DNA of 51,175 nt, from assembly GCA_943704525.1 (NCBI GenBank), contig CALSCQ010001818.1, positions 1 to 51,175 of the forward strand. The letters are read 5' to 3'. Below the pieces are notes generated by a model, which saw only the letters and a program-made list of their open reading frames with translations, was not told the origin of the DNA and made no database searches. The position numbers and the translations under genes were made by a program. The DNA is from Pigoraptor vietnamica. Taxonomy: Eukaryota; Opisthokonta; Filasterea. Below are positions 22,903 through 38,865 of the stretch, piece by piece (positions within the stretch are counted from its first letter, which is position 1; each line of letters begins with the position of its first letter).

Positions 22903-23401
22903 GGCCCTAAATTGGCTTCGCGTGAACGCATCGAGCACACGCGAGTCGCTTTCTCTCGTCTGAGTGAAGCGCCGTTGAGCCATGCCCGACTGTGTTGAGC
23001 ACCCCGGGCGGTTTCGTGCCCGCGTGTCGGTCTCGTGAGCCGCGAGCCGCTCCTTTTTTGTCGTTGCGTTGCGTTGTCGAGCCCCTTGTATATCCGTATA
23101 TGGTGCGCGCGCGCCATTGATTGCCACTTTTTGTATAGATGGGGGATGCCCCATTCCAGCGCTGCCCTCCCCGCACTGCGTTGTATTCGCCCTTATGTAG
23201 TGCAGCGTCGATAATTGTCCGAGTTTGAAAGCGCGCGCGTGCGTGTTGTCTCGGTTTTGCCTTGCGGCAGCGTTCTGCGTTTGTCCCTTCACACATAATC
23301 GTGTACATATTCTAAAGCGGCGACTTCATCGACTTGAGACTGGGGGCGACAGTACGCGTGTGTGTGGGTGATTGTGACTCAATTATTTTAATTACGCGCA
23401 C
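22903..23401. other. convergent intergenic spacer
   Basis: Spacer between the 3' ends of the CK1-like gene and SFT2. It should hold both 3' UTRs. No open frame with homology and no repeat of note. Confidence 0.6.
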
Positions 23402-23832
23402 TCAAGAGGGCAGAAGGCGTGTTACGGTCGCTGTTGCTGTCTTGACGAATATCGAAGTGAGCATCTTCAAACCCAGCGCACCGCCGGGAAGATAGCTCAG
23501 AAAGTACCTGCGCGGCCCCACGGGCGTGTTGAGAGACGAGAAACGCATGCCACTCACGCAACACTTTAGTCAGTGCTGCAAGTGTGAAAAGAAGTGCTGT
23601 CCACGCGTGCGACAAACACACTTATACGACATGGGAGTGTGAGTAGCCTAGCAGTCCACACTTACCAGCCAAACGCGCCGATTTGGATTGCGGCACATAT
23701 TACTGTGAGTACGGTACTTTGCAACTGCAAAGCAATCAATCGGAACGGCGTATGTGAGTGTCATGGGCATCGACCAAGGCGACGAACGAGATAGCGCAGG
23801 GAACGAAAGGAGACAACACCCTCGCCCAACAG

Positions 23833-23877
<45 letters not shown>

Positions 23878-24070
23878 ACCGACATGGCGCTGTACAGGGT
23901 GCCGACTAGTGAGGCAAAGTACGCGACAGTGAAGGGAAGTCGCTCGCCGCTGATCAAATGCATCGCGTAGGACCAAGGACCTTGCAACAGCGCAAAACTG
24001 GGAGTGTCGTGGGAGGCATGAGATACAACGCGACCCCCGACATCAACAATACGTTGAGTAAATCGCAATC

Positions 24071-24145
<75 letters not shown>

Positions 24146-24879
24146 ACGAGTTCAACAGGCGGCTGTAGTCAAGAGAGAAGAACAGACCATATGACGTGGG
24201 AAGACGTGAAGCCACAGCTCGCACTACGCAGTGACTGCGGTGCGAAACAATTCACACACACGTGCGGCTCACCTGCAGATTGCAAAGACACTCCCGAGAG
24301 TGTACAGGAGAACAAACTTGCGCAGCTTGAGCACAAGCACCGGAAGATAGAGAAATGCCTGCCACGATCATCGTCACCGGCAAATTAAACGTCACACAAC
24401 GTGAATGCAGCGACGACAACGACCAGCGACATCGTCACGACGCAGAGCGGAACAAACAACCCACCAGTCCGAAGCAAATGACGCATGCCGTGATGCAGCA
24501 CATAAACCCAAGTGCGCGCTGCTTGCGGCTCAGTCCGCACATCTGCACGTCAGACACAGGACGCATATTAGCGACAACGCACACGCGAGAGATGCTTACC
24601 TAACGCACACAGCCATAGACAGTCAACACATAAACGACTTTCATCAAGTGCGCTACCAAATAGACATCCGCCGCATACACTGACATTGCGAGGAACACTT
24701 ACCGCGTCATTCTGCGAGCTGGACCACGGCAGGCTCGAAAGAAAAGAGTCCTCGGATGCCTCGCCGCTCGCATTCCCACCACCGCCCGTCTCGACAGACA
24801 CCCCGCCGCCGGCGAACTGCTTGAATTTGGCCTGCACGCCATCGACCGATTGCCCCACAAACGACTGCAAGCCCTTCAT
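23402..24879 (-). CDS. SFT2: SFT2-family vesicle transport membrane protein
   Basis: Four-span Golgi/endosome membrane protein that helps endosome-to-Golgi vesicle fusion. Minus-strand exons: 24879-~24703 (cytosolic start [12 protein letters not shown], Ser-rich, ending [13 protein letters not shown]), ~24545-24450 ([21 protein letters not shown]1), ~24357-24270 ([22 protein letters not shown]2), ~23985-23883 ([20 protein letters not shown], the SFT2 signature, then TM3), ~23697-23663 ([15 protein letters not shown]4) and ~23520-23402 ([16 protein letters not shown], ending RLLPS and TGA). All four spans and the GPW and SYxPGG motifs are present. The gene is head to head with the transglutaminase-elicitor gene. 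Confidence 0.88.
23838..23876. repeat. (CA)n microsatellite in SFT2 intron
   Basis: Pure CA run directly downstream of the 5' splice site of the TM3 exon; sense orientation is (TG)n. Confidence 0.93.
24074..24144. repeat. (AG)n microsatellite in SFT2 intron
   Basis: Pure AG run of about 70 bp. On the coding strand of SFT2 it is (CT)n inside the intron between the TM2 and TM3 exons, like a greatly extended polypyrimidine tract. Confidence 0.96.
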
Positions 24880-25540
24880 GTTGTTGAAAATGAAAGCAAA
24901 AGGGGCAACAACGAAAGACCTTAGTGGCGAATCTCAAACACACGCCATTCAATTCTTCACTGCCACTTTTTCTTGTTACAACCCGTCGCGTGATGGCACG
25001 TGACAACTAAGAAAGTGTAACAAAGCGTGATAAGGATGGTAGCTGATTGGATGAGATCAAAAATATACTAATTTGGTTCCTCTTTCAGTGCAAATAAGCA
25101 TTAATTTGATAATAGTCTAAATTGACAAAAATTAATTATTACAGCCATGGTTTGTATGGAACTAGTATTGATCTATCTTCAGGGATAGAAAATAGTTACA
25201 CCCCCTTTTAATGTGATTCCATTAGACTGCAATTTCACGATGCGCCCGGCTTCCGTGGTACTCACCCATTGATAGAAAGGCCTACTTGGGATCGTCATGT
25301 ATCTAGACACACCTCACACTCCGAAACACACGGCACACACACACTCACACACACACACACACAGCGACTTTTCTCGCACACGCACGTGCGCTCTCCATTA
25401 CCGTTTCCGTGTCAGCGCAAGTGTGAAACGCAGCATCTATAAAAGCACACCGAGGCAGTCAACGTGCTCTTCCTCGAAACACACCAGCGCTCGAGTGAAT
25501 ACGAACCTCGCGTTGTGCGTGGGAAGGAACCTCAGTCAAG
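24880..25540. promoter_or_regulatory. divergent intergenic region with AT-rich island
   Basis: This 661-bp region separates the starts of SFT2 (-) and the elicitor-family gene (+) and should contain both promoters. From about 25015 to 25250 it is strikingly AT-rich (for example AATTAATTATTACAG) compared with the GC-rich surroundings, followed by CACA repeats near 25320-25370. TATAAAAG at 25438-25445, about 100 bp before the plus-strand ATG, is a candidate TATA box. Promoter status is inferred from position. Confidence 0.5.
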
Positions 25541-27101
25541 ATGAACCGTCTCGCTGTTGCGGCCGTTGTGGCTGCGCTTCTCTGCGTCGCGCTCGTCGAT
25601 GCCGCCGGCTTTAAGCGCCGTGAGGCATGGAACAAGGCCAACGCCCCCAAGACGATGAACACGAAGTACGAGGCCGGCTACAGCAAGCTGCCTCTCAAGG
25701 GCGCCCTCCCGAAGCTCCCGTGGTCCGACACGTACTGGCCCTCGTACAAGGTGGGTTTCTTTGCCGCCATTGTGTTAGTTACACATGTGAGCTGAGAGTG
25801 AGAGACTGTGTATGTATGTGTGCGTCGTATTCACCTGCTCTGCTCCTCGTAGGGTGGCATTGCCAACCGCTGGAACGGCAACGGCGACGGCTTCAAGTAC
25901 GACATTAGCGGCGGCAAGTCGCACTACACGAAGTTGTCCGAGGCCGACCTCAAGAAGCTCTCGCCGGCGGAGAAGTTTGACCTCTACCGCGGTCTCTACG
26001 ACATGCCGACCGTGAAGCAGGAGCGCGAGCGCACCCAGCCCACGTGCCCGACGTGGGAGGGCATTTGCCACGGCTGGGCGCCCGCGTCGCTCCTCTACGA
26101 CGAGCCGAACCCCGTCGTCATGACGAACAAGGACGGCGTCAAGGTGCCCTTTGGGTCGTCGGACATCAAGGCTCTCCTTTCGTACTACCTCGGTGTGGAA
26201 GTGGAAAAGATCGCCGACACGCCCTTTGACCCTCTCCACACGTCGTTTATGGGCGAGCGCTGCGACGACGACTTCAACAGCGACCCCTCGGCCGAGACGA
26301 AGCCCGAGTGCCGCGACGTGAACGCCGGCAGCTTCCACATTATCCTCGCGAACCAGATTGCGATGAAGAAGGTCGGCTTTGTCGGCGACCTCACGCGCGA
26401 CGCCGAGGTGTGGAACCAGCCCGTCAACGCGTACGAGAGCACGGTGGACGAGGAGTCGACGCAGGTGTATTCTACGGCGGCCTCTGGGACGGTCCGCATC
26501 GTGAACGTGACGACGGTGCTGCACTACGCCCAGGAGGTGTACCCGCAGTGGACGAAGGTCGGCTCGAACCAGAACAAGCGCAAGTACACGTACTCGCTTG
26601 AGCTCGACGCGAACAACAACATTATTGGCGGCGAGTGGGGCGACTCTCCCTACGAGGACGTTGAGTCTGACCGGTGAGCGCACGTTCCTTCGTACTTGTA
26701 GCAAGTGCACTTTCTGCTCTGCAACCTTAGCCGAAAGTCTGTCCACTGACCCTTGCTTTCCCTTCTCTCGACGCAGGCCCGACTTCCTTTGGGCTGTTCA
26801 GCGTCCCGAGTTCATGGGCGAGTGGGCTCCCCTCAAGACGCTTTATGAGGCGGCGACGAGCAACAGTGTCGAGGCCGACAACCTCGAGGAGTCGAACGGA
26901 CAGCCCAACAACAACCTCAGCACTTACCTCGACGGCGATACGCACGAGATTACTCACGACGTCGGCGTAGTCGTCGGCGCGGCTGTGGGTGGCCTCGTGT
27001 TTGGCTCGCTCGCGACGATTCTCGGGGTGTACCTGTGGAACAAGCGCCGCATGCAGGCTGAGGACGGCGGTGCCTACCAGCCGATCAACTCGAGCGCTTG
27101 A
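25541..27101 (+). CDS. secreted, membrane-anchored transglutaminase-elicitor-family protein
   Basis: Three exons: 25541-25750, 25853-26673 and 26777-27101, 451 residues. Residues 1-~21 are a clear signal peptide (MNRLAVAAVVAALLCVALVDA). The ectodomain resembles the oomycete transglutaminase elicitor family (GP42/M81 type): LPWSDTYWPSYKGGIANRW, TWEGICHGWAPAS (candidate catalytic Cys near residue 142), GSSDIKALLSYYLGV, ECRDVNAGSFHIIL (candidate Asp and His near 225 and 232) and DAEVWNQPVNAYE. Residues from about 415 (VGVVVGAAVGGLVFGSLATI, then LGVYLWNKRRM) form one transmembrane helix with a short basic tail. It is therefore probably a type I surface protein whose ectodomain could crosslink glutamine and lysine side chains; activity is inferred. 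Codon use is strongly biased, suggesting high expression. Confidence 0.82.
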
Positions 27102-32001
<4,900 letters not shown>

Positions 32002-32454
32002 TCCATTGTGGCAGTGACTGAGTCCCGGGCCCTCTCTCTGACGAGCAGCCCCGTGTTCGATTCTGCTCCTCTTTTCTCTTTTTTTCCCCCCGATTTTCTA
32101 TCGTTTGGCGTGCGCAGCGTTTCTCTCTGTCTTTGACTCTTCCGCGTTCTTGTGCCGGCGCACGTGTTCTCTGTTAACGCCCACTCGTCGTGCTGCTCTC
32201 ACAGCGATTGTGGGGCGTGCGTGCGCGTTGCTTTGGCGCGAGTTCCAAACCCAACAAATCCTACGGACCCTGGCGGTCCGGCGTTCGTTGTCAAACTGAA
32301 CTCTGCGTGCGCTGTTACCAGTCTAGACACAAGACCTTGTTACATCACCAGCGCAGGCTAACCGTGCCCTTCATAAACAGAAAGTGAGTGAAAAAGCGAC
32401 TGAAGAGAGTTGCGACAGAGAGAAGAACCACTGCGTGCGTGAGAGCGAGGAAGA
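32002..32454. other. intergenic spacer
   Basis: 3' UTR of the Runt gene and promoter of the dehydrogenase gene. T- and C-rich tract near 32070-32100. No gene seen. Confidence 0.6.
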
Positions 32455-34102
32455 ATGGCAAGCGCAAAGAGCGTGCAAGTGGCGGTGCTGGGCCTCGGCA
32501 ACATGGGGTGAGGCCCTTGTCACCTAATGTGCATCTGTTTTCTTCACATCGCCGTTGTTTGCGGTACTTCCCACACTTTTTGGACGGTCTTAAGCCAATC
32601 TGCCCTCCTTTTTTCAAGAAAGAGCGTGTCATTTGCGCGACGTGCATCTCACACCTTCATGCACAGACTCCCAATCGCCTCGAACCTAATCGACGCCGGC
32701 TTCACCGTCCACGTGTACAACCGCACCTTCTCAAAGTGCGAACCGCTCGTTGCGAGGGGCGCACACGCACACAGGACGGCGAAGGAGGCCTCCGCGGCCG
32801 TCGGAAGTGGCGGTTATGTTTTCACAATGCTTGCGAACGACCGCGCGCTCAACGACGTTTCTGCCGAGCTGCTCGAGGACGGCGGAATGGCGCGCGGGTC
32901 TGTGCATTTTAGCATGAGCACGGTGTCGCCTGACACGACGCGTGCGCTCGCCAAGGTACACGAGGAGAAAGGTGCGTGCGGGTGTGGAACACGGAAGCAC
33001 TTGTGCGCTTATTCAATAACACTGCGGCGAAAAGAAGGCGTCGCCATGTCATTGTGTGTGGTCGGCCATGCCGGTTGTGTGTATGTGTGCCAAGTCCGTT
33101 GGTTATCGCCGCGCACGTCCTCAACCTTTTGCCCCTATGTACTGCCTATCCAACGCACGCTTTGTGCGGGCTATTTGTCACACCATTCTAAATAACGATT
33201 AGCCAACCTCTCATCCGCTCTCTGCGCTTGTGTTTGCCACTTTCACTCAATCCCCATCCCGTTGCAACATTCGCTCACACGCAGGCGTGCACCTCATCGC
33301 CGCGCCCGTCTTCGGCCGCCCCGAAGCCGCGCGCGCAAAGCGTCTCGTGAACCTCGCTTCGGGCAACCAGGACGCCATTGCGCGCGCGGAGCAGGCGGGT
33401 GTCTTTGCTGCGATAGGGTACCAGTTCCACAACTACGGCGCCGAAGTGGGCGCTGCGAACGTCGCAAAGCTCTGCGGCAACTTCATGATAGCCGCGACGA
33501 TGGAGACGCTTGGCGAGGCCTCGGCGCTCGCGGAGAAGAACGGGCTCGACAGGGGCCAGGTGATACGAATGCTGTCGGGGTCGCTGTTTGCGTGCCCGGT
33601 GTATCAGGTGGGTGCTCACGACGCGCGCGAAGCAAACGACTGAGAGCATATGCAGCGTGTTGCTGCGCGATGCGGGAGGACAGAGGAGGGCGAGTCGTTG
33701 TGCGCATGCTGTGTGGGCTCGTTGTGTGTGCGTGGGTGGCGCTTGTGTTTCTCGAGAGCAGAGTGTTAAATTCAAGCTTGAGAAGGAGGAGAAAACAAAC
33801 GGAGTTCACCGCACTCACTCCATACAACTCTCGTGCGACCGCAGGGCTACGGCAACCTCATCGTCGAGCGCAACCACATGCCTGCTGGGTTCGAAACCGT
33901 GCTTGGACTGAAGGACCTCACGCTGGTCCTCGACACGGCGCAGAAGAGCAACACGCCGCTCCCCGTGGCCAAGCTCGTCCACGACCGCATGCTGTCTAAC
34001 ATTGCAAAGGGGCGCGGCGCGATGGACTGGTCCGCGATTGGGCTGCTGGCGGCAGAGGACGCGGGGATTGACGTGTCCGCGTCCCTGCCACGCAAGCAAT
34101 GA
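32455..34102 (+). CDS. NAD(P)-dependent beta-hydroxyacid dehydrogenase (HIBADH/GLYR1-like)
   Basis: Four exons: 32455-32507, 32667-32971, 33285-33607 and 33845-34102; about 312 residues, normal for the family. The Rossmann motif VAVLGLGNMG spans the first intron. LIDAGFTVHVYNRTFSKCEP is the second strand of the cofactor site, whose NR after the Tyr favours NADP(H). AAPVFGRPEAARA is the substrate-loop variant seen in GLYR1 and bacterial APVFGRPDAA-type enzymes rather than the HIBADH DAPVSGG form. The catalytic lysine is in NVAKLCGNFM. GLKDLTLVLDTAQ and LPVAKLVHDRM form the all-helical C-terminal domain. No targeting peptide is visible, so the enzyme is probably cytosolic. Substrate, perhaps a small hydroxy- or semialdehyde acid, is not decided by the sequence. 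Confidence 0.9.
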
Positions 34103-34289
34103 ACTGTGTGCGTGCACCTCATTATATGGAGCTTGTAAGCCTTGTTTACAAACGTCGGAGTTTATCTTCCAGTGCAACGCAACGCATGCGGCACACGCAA
34201 CGCAAACGGCGACAGAAAGCAGACGCAACGCATATACATATTTACACAGGGCGCGTGCGAGGCAACCATCCACTGACGACGTGCGGACT

Positions 34290-37200
34290 TCAGAAGCGGA
34301 ACATCCCAAAAAAGTACGACGACGCGGGCGCCTGTCCCTGCGTCCCTGCGACCACTGCACCGCCACCCGCCGCCACTTTTGCGGCCCCAAAGCACGCGTC
34401 GTGCGCGCGCAGGAAGCGACTGCGCACGGCGTAGAGCCGCCTCGCGCGGTCCGTCAGCAGCGAGCACCCCAACCCGCACCGCGCCACAATCTCATCAAGG
34501 TCACCGTTGGCGAGGCTCAGCCCCTCGTGCGCTCCCGAGCACCCAAGACAGCCCGCGCCGTCCAGGACGCCCTTGTCGGCGCACGAGTCCGGCGTTCCGT
34601 TCGTGTTGACGAAAGCACCCTCGACGCCAAGCGACTCGTCCACAGCACCGTCCTTCGGTGTAACGGAGAGAGGGGTCGACGCCTCTTTCGGCGGTTCGGT
34701 AGGTGCTCGCGCGGCAGAGAAGTGATCGACGCGGTCGGTCCTTGACGCAATGCTGGCCGTTGAGTACGTCTTCTGGCCTAGGCAGGCAATGAACTGCCAA
34801 CTGCCGCTGACAGTGGGGTAGGGATCCCTCTGCACGCGGCGAGACACTGACGTCAGATGGTGAACACACACAAGACTTCAACCGCAAACGGAAATTCAGA
34901 GTAGGAGAGGTGCAAGCAAGAGGAGAGGCAATAGAAACCGCGCATGCGCTCACCGCAGGGTCAATATCGTCGCCGTCCGAGAGCGACTCGTCCACGCCCT
35001 TTCGCGGCGACCGCTTCGTCTTTCCCAGGCTGTCCCTCCGCCCGTTGCGGACGTCCGCCCCCTTCGCCTCGTCGTAGCTGCCACCCTCGAGGCCCTCCGT
35101 GAGGCTCGTGCTGAAACCCATCGTGCACGCCATGCTGCTGTTGGCCCCGCCCTGGCTGCCGCGACGCGCGCCCGCACTCCCTCCGATCGGAACCGGCGTC
35201 GAGATAGAGCGCGCAATCGACGAACTCAACGACATGCACGCTTCTTGCGGCGCGGACGGCGACATGGGCAAGCACTCGGCCCGGTCGGCGTCGCTTGCTG
35301 CCATTGCAGAGGCATCCGTAGCGGGAGGGGCGGACACGGGGGGTGTCATGAGGGCGCGCTTGAGACCACCCATCGAACGCTTCTCGGGAAGGCTCGGGAC
35401 GGCCGTGCGACCAAACCGCTCGTCGCACTGGCACTCGCTCGCGACGCCGTTCTCGTTTGTGCCTTCGTCGCATGCGCACGGAATGGGCGCGGAAAGACGG
35501 CGCCGAATTTCGGCCGTGTTGTCGGCCTCTTCGTGTTCAATGTCGAGAAGGGCCGCCGGTTCCTCGATTGCTTGGGGCGGCGACATGCCCGTGGAATCCG
35601 ATTCGAACGCGCTGTACGTCGGACACTCGCGCGCGTCGTGTGTGGGCGCCGGGGAGGGCGGCACGGGCTGCGAAGGGGAACGGCCGGCGTAGTGTGCCAT
35701 GGAGAATCCATCGCAGGCAATGTATCGGAGAAAGTCAAAGCAAAAGTAGAAAATGTCCTCGCCGCGCTGGTATCGGTCCTTGAGGAGGTGGCTGCGAGTG
35801 CGCGCGAGGGTGAAAAGTAAGAAAAGTGCGGATGGTGCCACAATTAGCGCAAGCGCGAGCACGCGCACCGCACATACGCTCAGGCACACACACAAACAGA
35901 AAACGCGCACGAAACGCACGAAACGCATTCAAACGCAAGCTACATTCATGGCGTGAAAAACGGGAACAAGCAAATGACACCCACCCAAAGAGGACCCAGT
36001 CGTATCCGACGGTCAAGTACAAAATCTCCTCCGCCGACAGCGACTGGTGCACGAGCCCGTCCGCCCACAGCGACAACCGCAGCAGCGACACAAAAAGCGG
36101 CGTGCGATCCCACCCGCTGATGCAGTGCACGAGCATGCCGGCGCGATCCCCGCGAGACCGACCCTCCAGCGACGCCGTCGTCGACGCACTCCCCCGCCCT
36201 GCGTCCTCAATGCCGTCGCGCATCGCTTTCGACACCGCCGCGGATATGTCGTCCCCGTCCGTGGGCGGAGAGCCAGACGTCGCCGCCGCTTCGGGAGAGG
36301 GTCGAGCGTCGGAAGGTGGAGATCGCGTGTCGTCAGCGCCACCGCCCCCGCCCATCGCAAGGCCAAGGAAGAGGCGGAGGTAGTTGCGCGTGAGCTCCGT
36401 CAAGTCCCAGTCGCGGTACCCAGACCACACGACGGGCTGCTCGCAGCTGGCAACCTCAACTTTGGTGCCATCCACCGAACCGCCACCATTCGTCACGCGT
36501 GACTTCCCACTGTCGCCCGCAGCCCACGCCGCATCGCATGTGTCCGCGGCTTCGGCGGGGATCGAGAGGGTTGCGTTGACAAACGGCTGGGACCAATCGA
36601 AGCGCAGTTCGCGGGCCCGCGCGGCGAGGGCCTTGTAGTCCGTGAAGAACTCGACGCCGGGGTAAGGCACCGAGACAATGCCAAACGCCTTACGGTACCG
36701 ACCCTGGCTGTCGACCTTCTCCGAGGAGCACACGTTGAGGCCGTACTTGACCTGGGAGGTGTTGTGGGGGAAGGAGAGAATGGTGGCAGAGATATCGGTG
36801 AGCGTGGAAGCAGATATAAACACTCGGGAAAGATGGCGGAATTGAACTCGCTATGAGGGAAGACATGCGTCAATGACACACTTTGACCGTCACACAGGCC
36901 AACAGAGGAAGACAGGCACAGCCCCGCTCCCCACCTTCTTGTTCTCCACCATGAGGTCGCATATGTACCGCACAGACAGCGCCTTGAGCAGCTGAATGTC
37001 CGCCGATCTCTGTCGCGCCATCAGCGAGGCATTGTCCCCGGCGGCCACCGGCGCAGTGCCGTCGTCGCTCTCGCTTCCCGAAGGACCGTCGCCCTCTCCA
37101 GTCTGCGTGGGCGCGGCGGGAACATCGCGCGGCAGCCACGACATGAACGCACGGAGGCGATCTTGCGCAAGGTACAGCGTCACTTCCGCCTCCTGCGAGA

Positions 37201-37760
37201 GCGTGCCGGCGCGACACAAGTTCCGTCCCCGCACGAGAATGACGGGAACCGCAAAGCGCGAGCGGACGCGAGAGAGGCGCGCGCTGCGAAACCGAGCCGC
37301 GAGCGTGCGCCCGTCGTTCACCCTGGGTCCTTCCGACCCGTCGGAAAGTCGTTCCGCCTCGGGAATGATGATGTCGAGGGGATAGGACTGGCAGAGTTCG
37401 CCGTTGGTGTTGCGCACGAGTCCCACGGCGTAGTCGCGCGAGAAGAGGTCGATGCACGCATCTTGCAAGGTGCGCAGCTGCGCGCGGAAGAGCGTGAGAG
37501 CAGTGAGTGCAAGAGAATAGGAGGCCGGTGGAGTGGCGGGGAAAGACACGCATACACATCGAGTGTCACACATGCACAACTATATGCTCCCATCACACGA
37601 CCGTTTCGAGAAGGCAGCAGAGCAGGCACGAAGGAGGGACACTGCGCACCTGCGGCTCTGTCTTCTTGCCGAAGGGGTCGTGCTGCGCAAAAAACGCAAG
37701 CAGCTGCCTAATGCCCTCGTCGCCGTGCACCAGGTCGGGTCCCGATGTGGCCGGCGCCAT
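34290..37760 (-). CDS. MTMR14: myotubularin-related phosphoinositide 3-phosphatase MTMR14 (Jumpy)
   Basis: Removes the 3-phosphate of PI3P and PI(3,5)P2 and restrains autophagy in animals. Minus-strand exons: 37760-~37651 (MAPATSGPDLVHGDEG), ~37476-36942 (LFSRDYAVGLVRNTNGELC; RYICDLMVENKKV), ~36750-35988 (KYGLNVCSSEKVD; SVPYPGVEFF; VHCISGWDRTPLF, the P-loop; EEILYLTVGYDWVLFG), ~35800-34955 (DRYQRGEDIFYFCFDFLRYI and a long Ser-rich region) and ~34834-34290 (PTVSGSWQFIACLG; RARRLYAVRSRFLRAHD). The CxxGWDR-T active site is intact, so the enzyme should be active. The order matches animal MTMR14 throughout, with low-complexity insertions. It is tail to tail with the dehydrogenase gene, about 190 bp apart. 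Confidence 0.95.
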
Positions 37761-38104
37761 CGCCCAAATCGAAGGACGTCCACGCAGGAATGACGACGGA
37801 GGAGAAAGAGGGGCGAGAACAAGCCCGCGGATATTGCCGGAAAGGCAGCGATAGCGGACGCACCGAATGCACGGTGCTCTGCCGCGACTAGCGAAGAGAT
37901 GCCCGCTCAAGGGGCATGCCGAACGACCCGTGCCATCGCCAGGAGCAAACGAGAGATAAGGAGAACTCCGTTCGCAGGGTTTGAAAATCACTGTTCGACG
38001 ACCGCTTGGCGCCAACAATTCGTTATCGATTGAGTGCGACGCTCCAAAACAATCCGTCGTCGATGCAGATGTGAAAACGCCGTTTAGCACCCGCGCTATT
38101 GCGA

Positions 38105-38169
<65 letters not shown>

Positions 38170-38865
38170 CCGCAATAGAACTTCCAGAGACACGCGGGTT
38201 GGTTTGAGAAGGAGTGCCCCCGCTGACCGGACAGCGAATATCGAATACCGAACGAGCCGACGGATGCGACAGACGCGCACACACCGCCAACACCGCACAG
38301 AATACGCAGTCGCAGCAATGTGTGCGTGAGTGAAGAAGCAAGCGAATCGTTTGAACGGGCGGAAATGTGTGCCTGTTTCGCTGCATGGGCTTTGATGACG
38401 GCGTCACGGATATTTCGGGAGTAAACTCTGTCTTACTCGGGATTTACACTCCGCAGTCACTAGATGGGGCCTTACTAGCCACACAAAACCCAAACAGACG
38501 ACCGATGACACGTCTCATAGTCGTCTCGCGTCTCTTTCTTTGTCGCGCCTCTTATCTTCTTCTTTTTCTTCTCTCTCTCTGCGTCGCTTGCATCTTCTCT
38601 CACTCTCTCGCGTTCTTCTCTGGGCAGCGAAAGAGGCATCGGCTTTGTCGTGTTCGCCTTCTTCTCGTTGGGAATTGGCATCGTTCTCGCAACACCACAT
38701 TCTCGGTGCGCAGTGGGCGCACTCAGGCGCGTTTGAGGTCGTCGCGTGTCGAACACCCTCGGCTCATGACGGGGCGCTGAACAGGGCATCCCGCAACGCG
38801 GTGTCCGCATAACTCGTCGACACACACGTGCTGCGGAGGGTGGGACGCACCCACGAGTAGGAGAA
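37761..38865. promoter_or_regulatory. divergent intergenic region between MTMR14 and SIN1
   Basis: 1.1-kb spacer between two divergent gene starts, so it should hold both promoters. It contains the (TG)n run at 38104-38168 and a CT-rich stretch at ~38525-38620. No conserved coding sequence is visible; the open frames here are compositional. Confidence 0.5.
38104..38168. repeat. (TG)n microsatellite
   Basis: TG run of about 60 bp, nearly pure, in the MTMR14-SIN1 divergent spacer. Confidence 0.95.

Noticed and set aside
34290-37760. The phosphatase being a classical myotubularin or a dual-specificity phosphatase
   Set aside because: The GWDRTPLF P-loop with LSLWADGL after it, and RYICDLMVENKKV, are specific to MTMR14.
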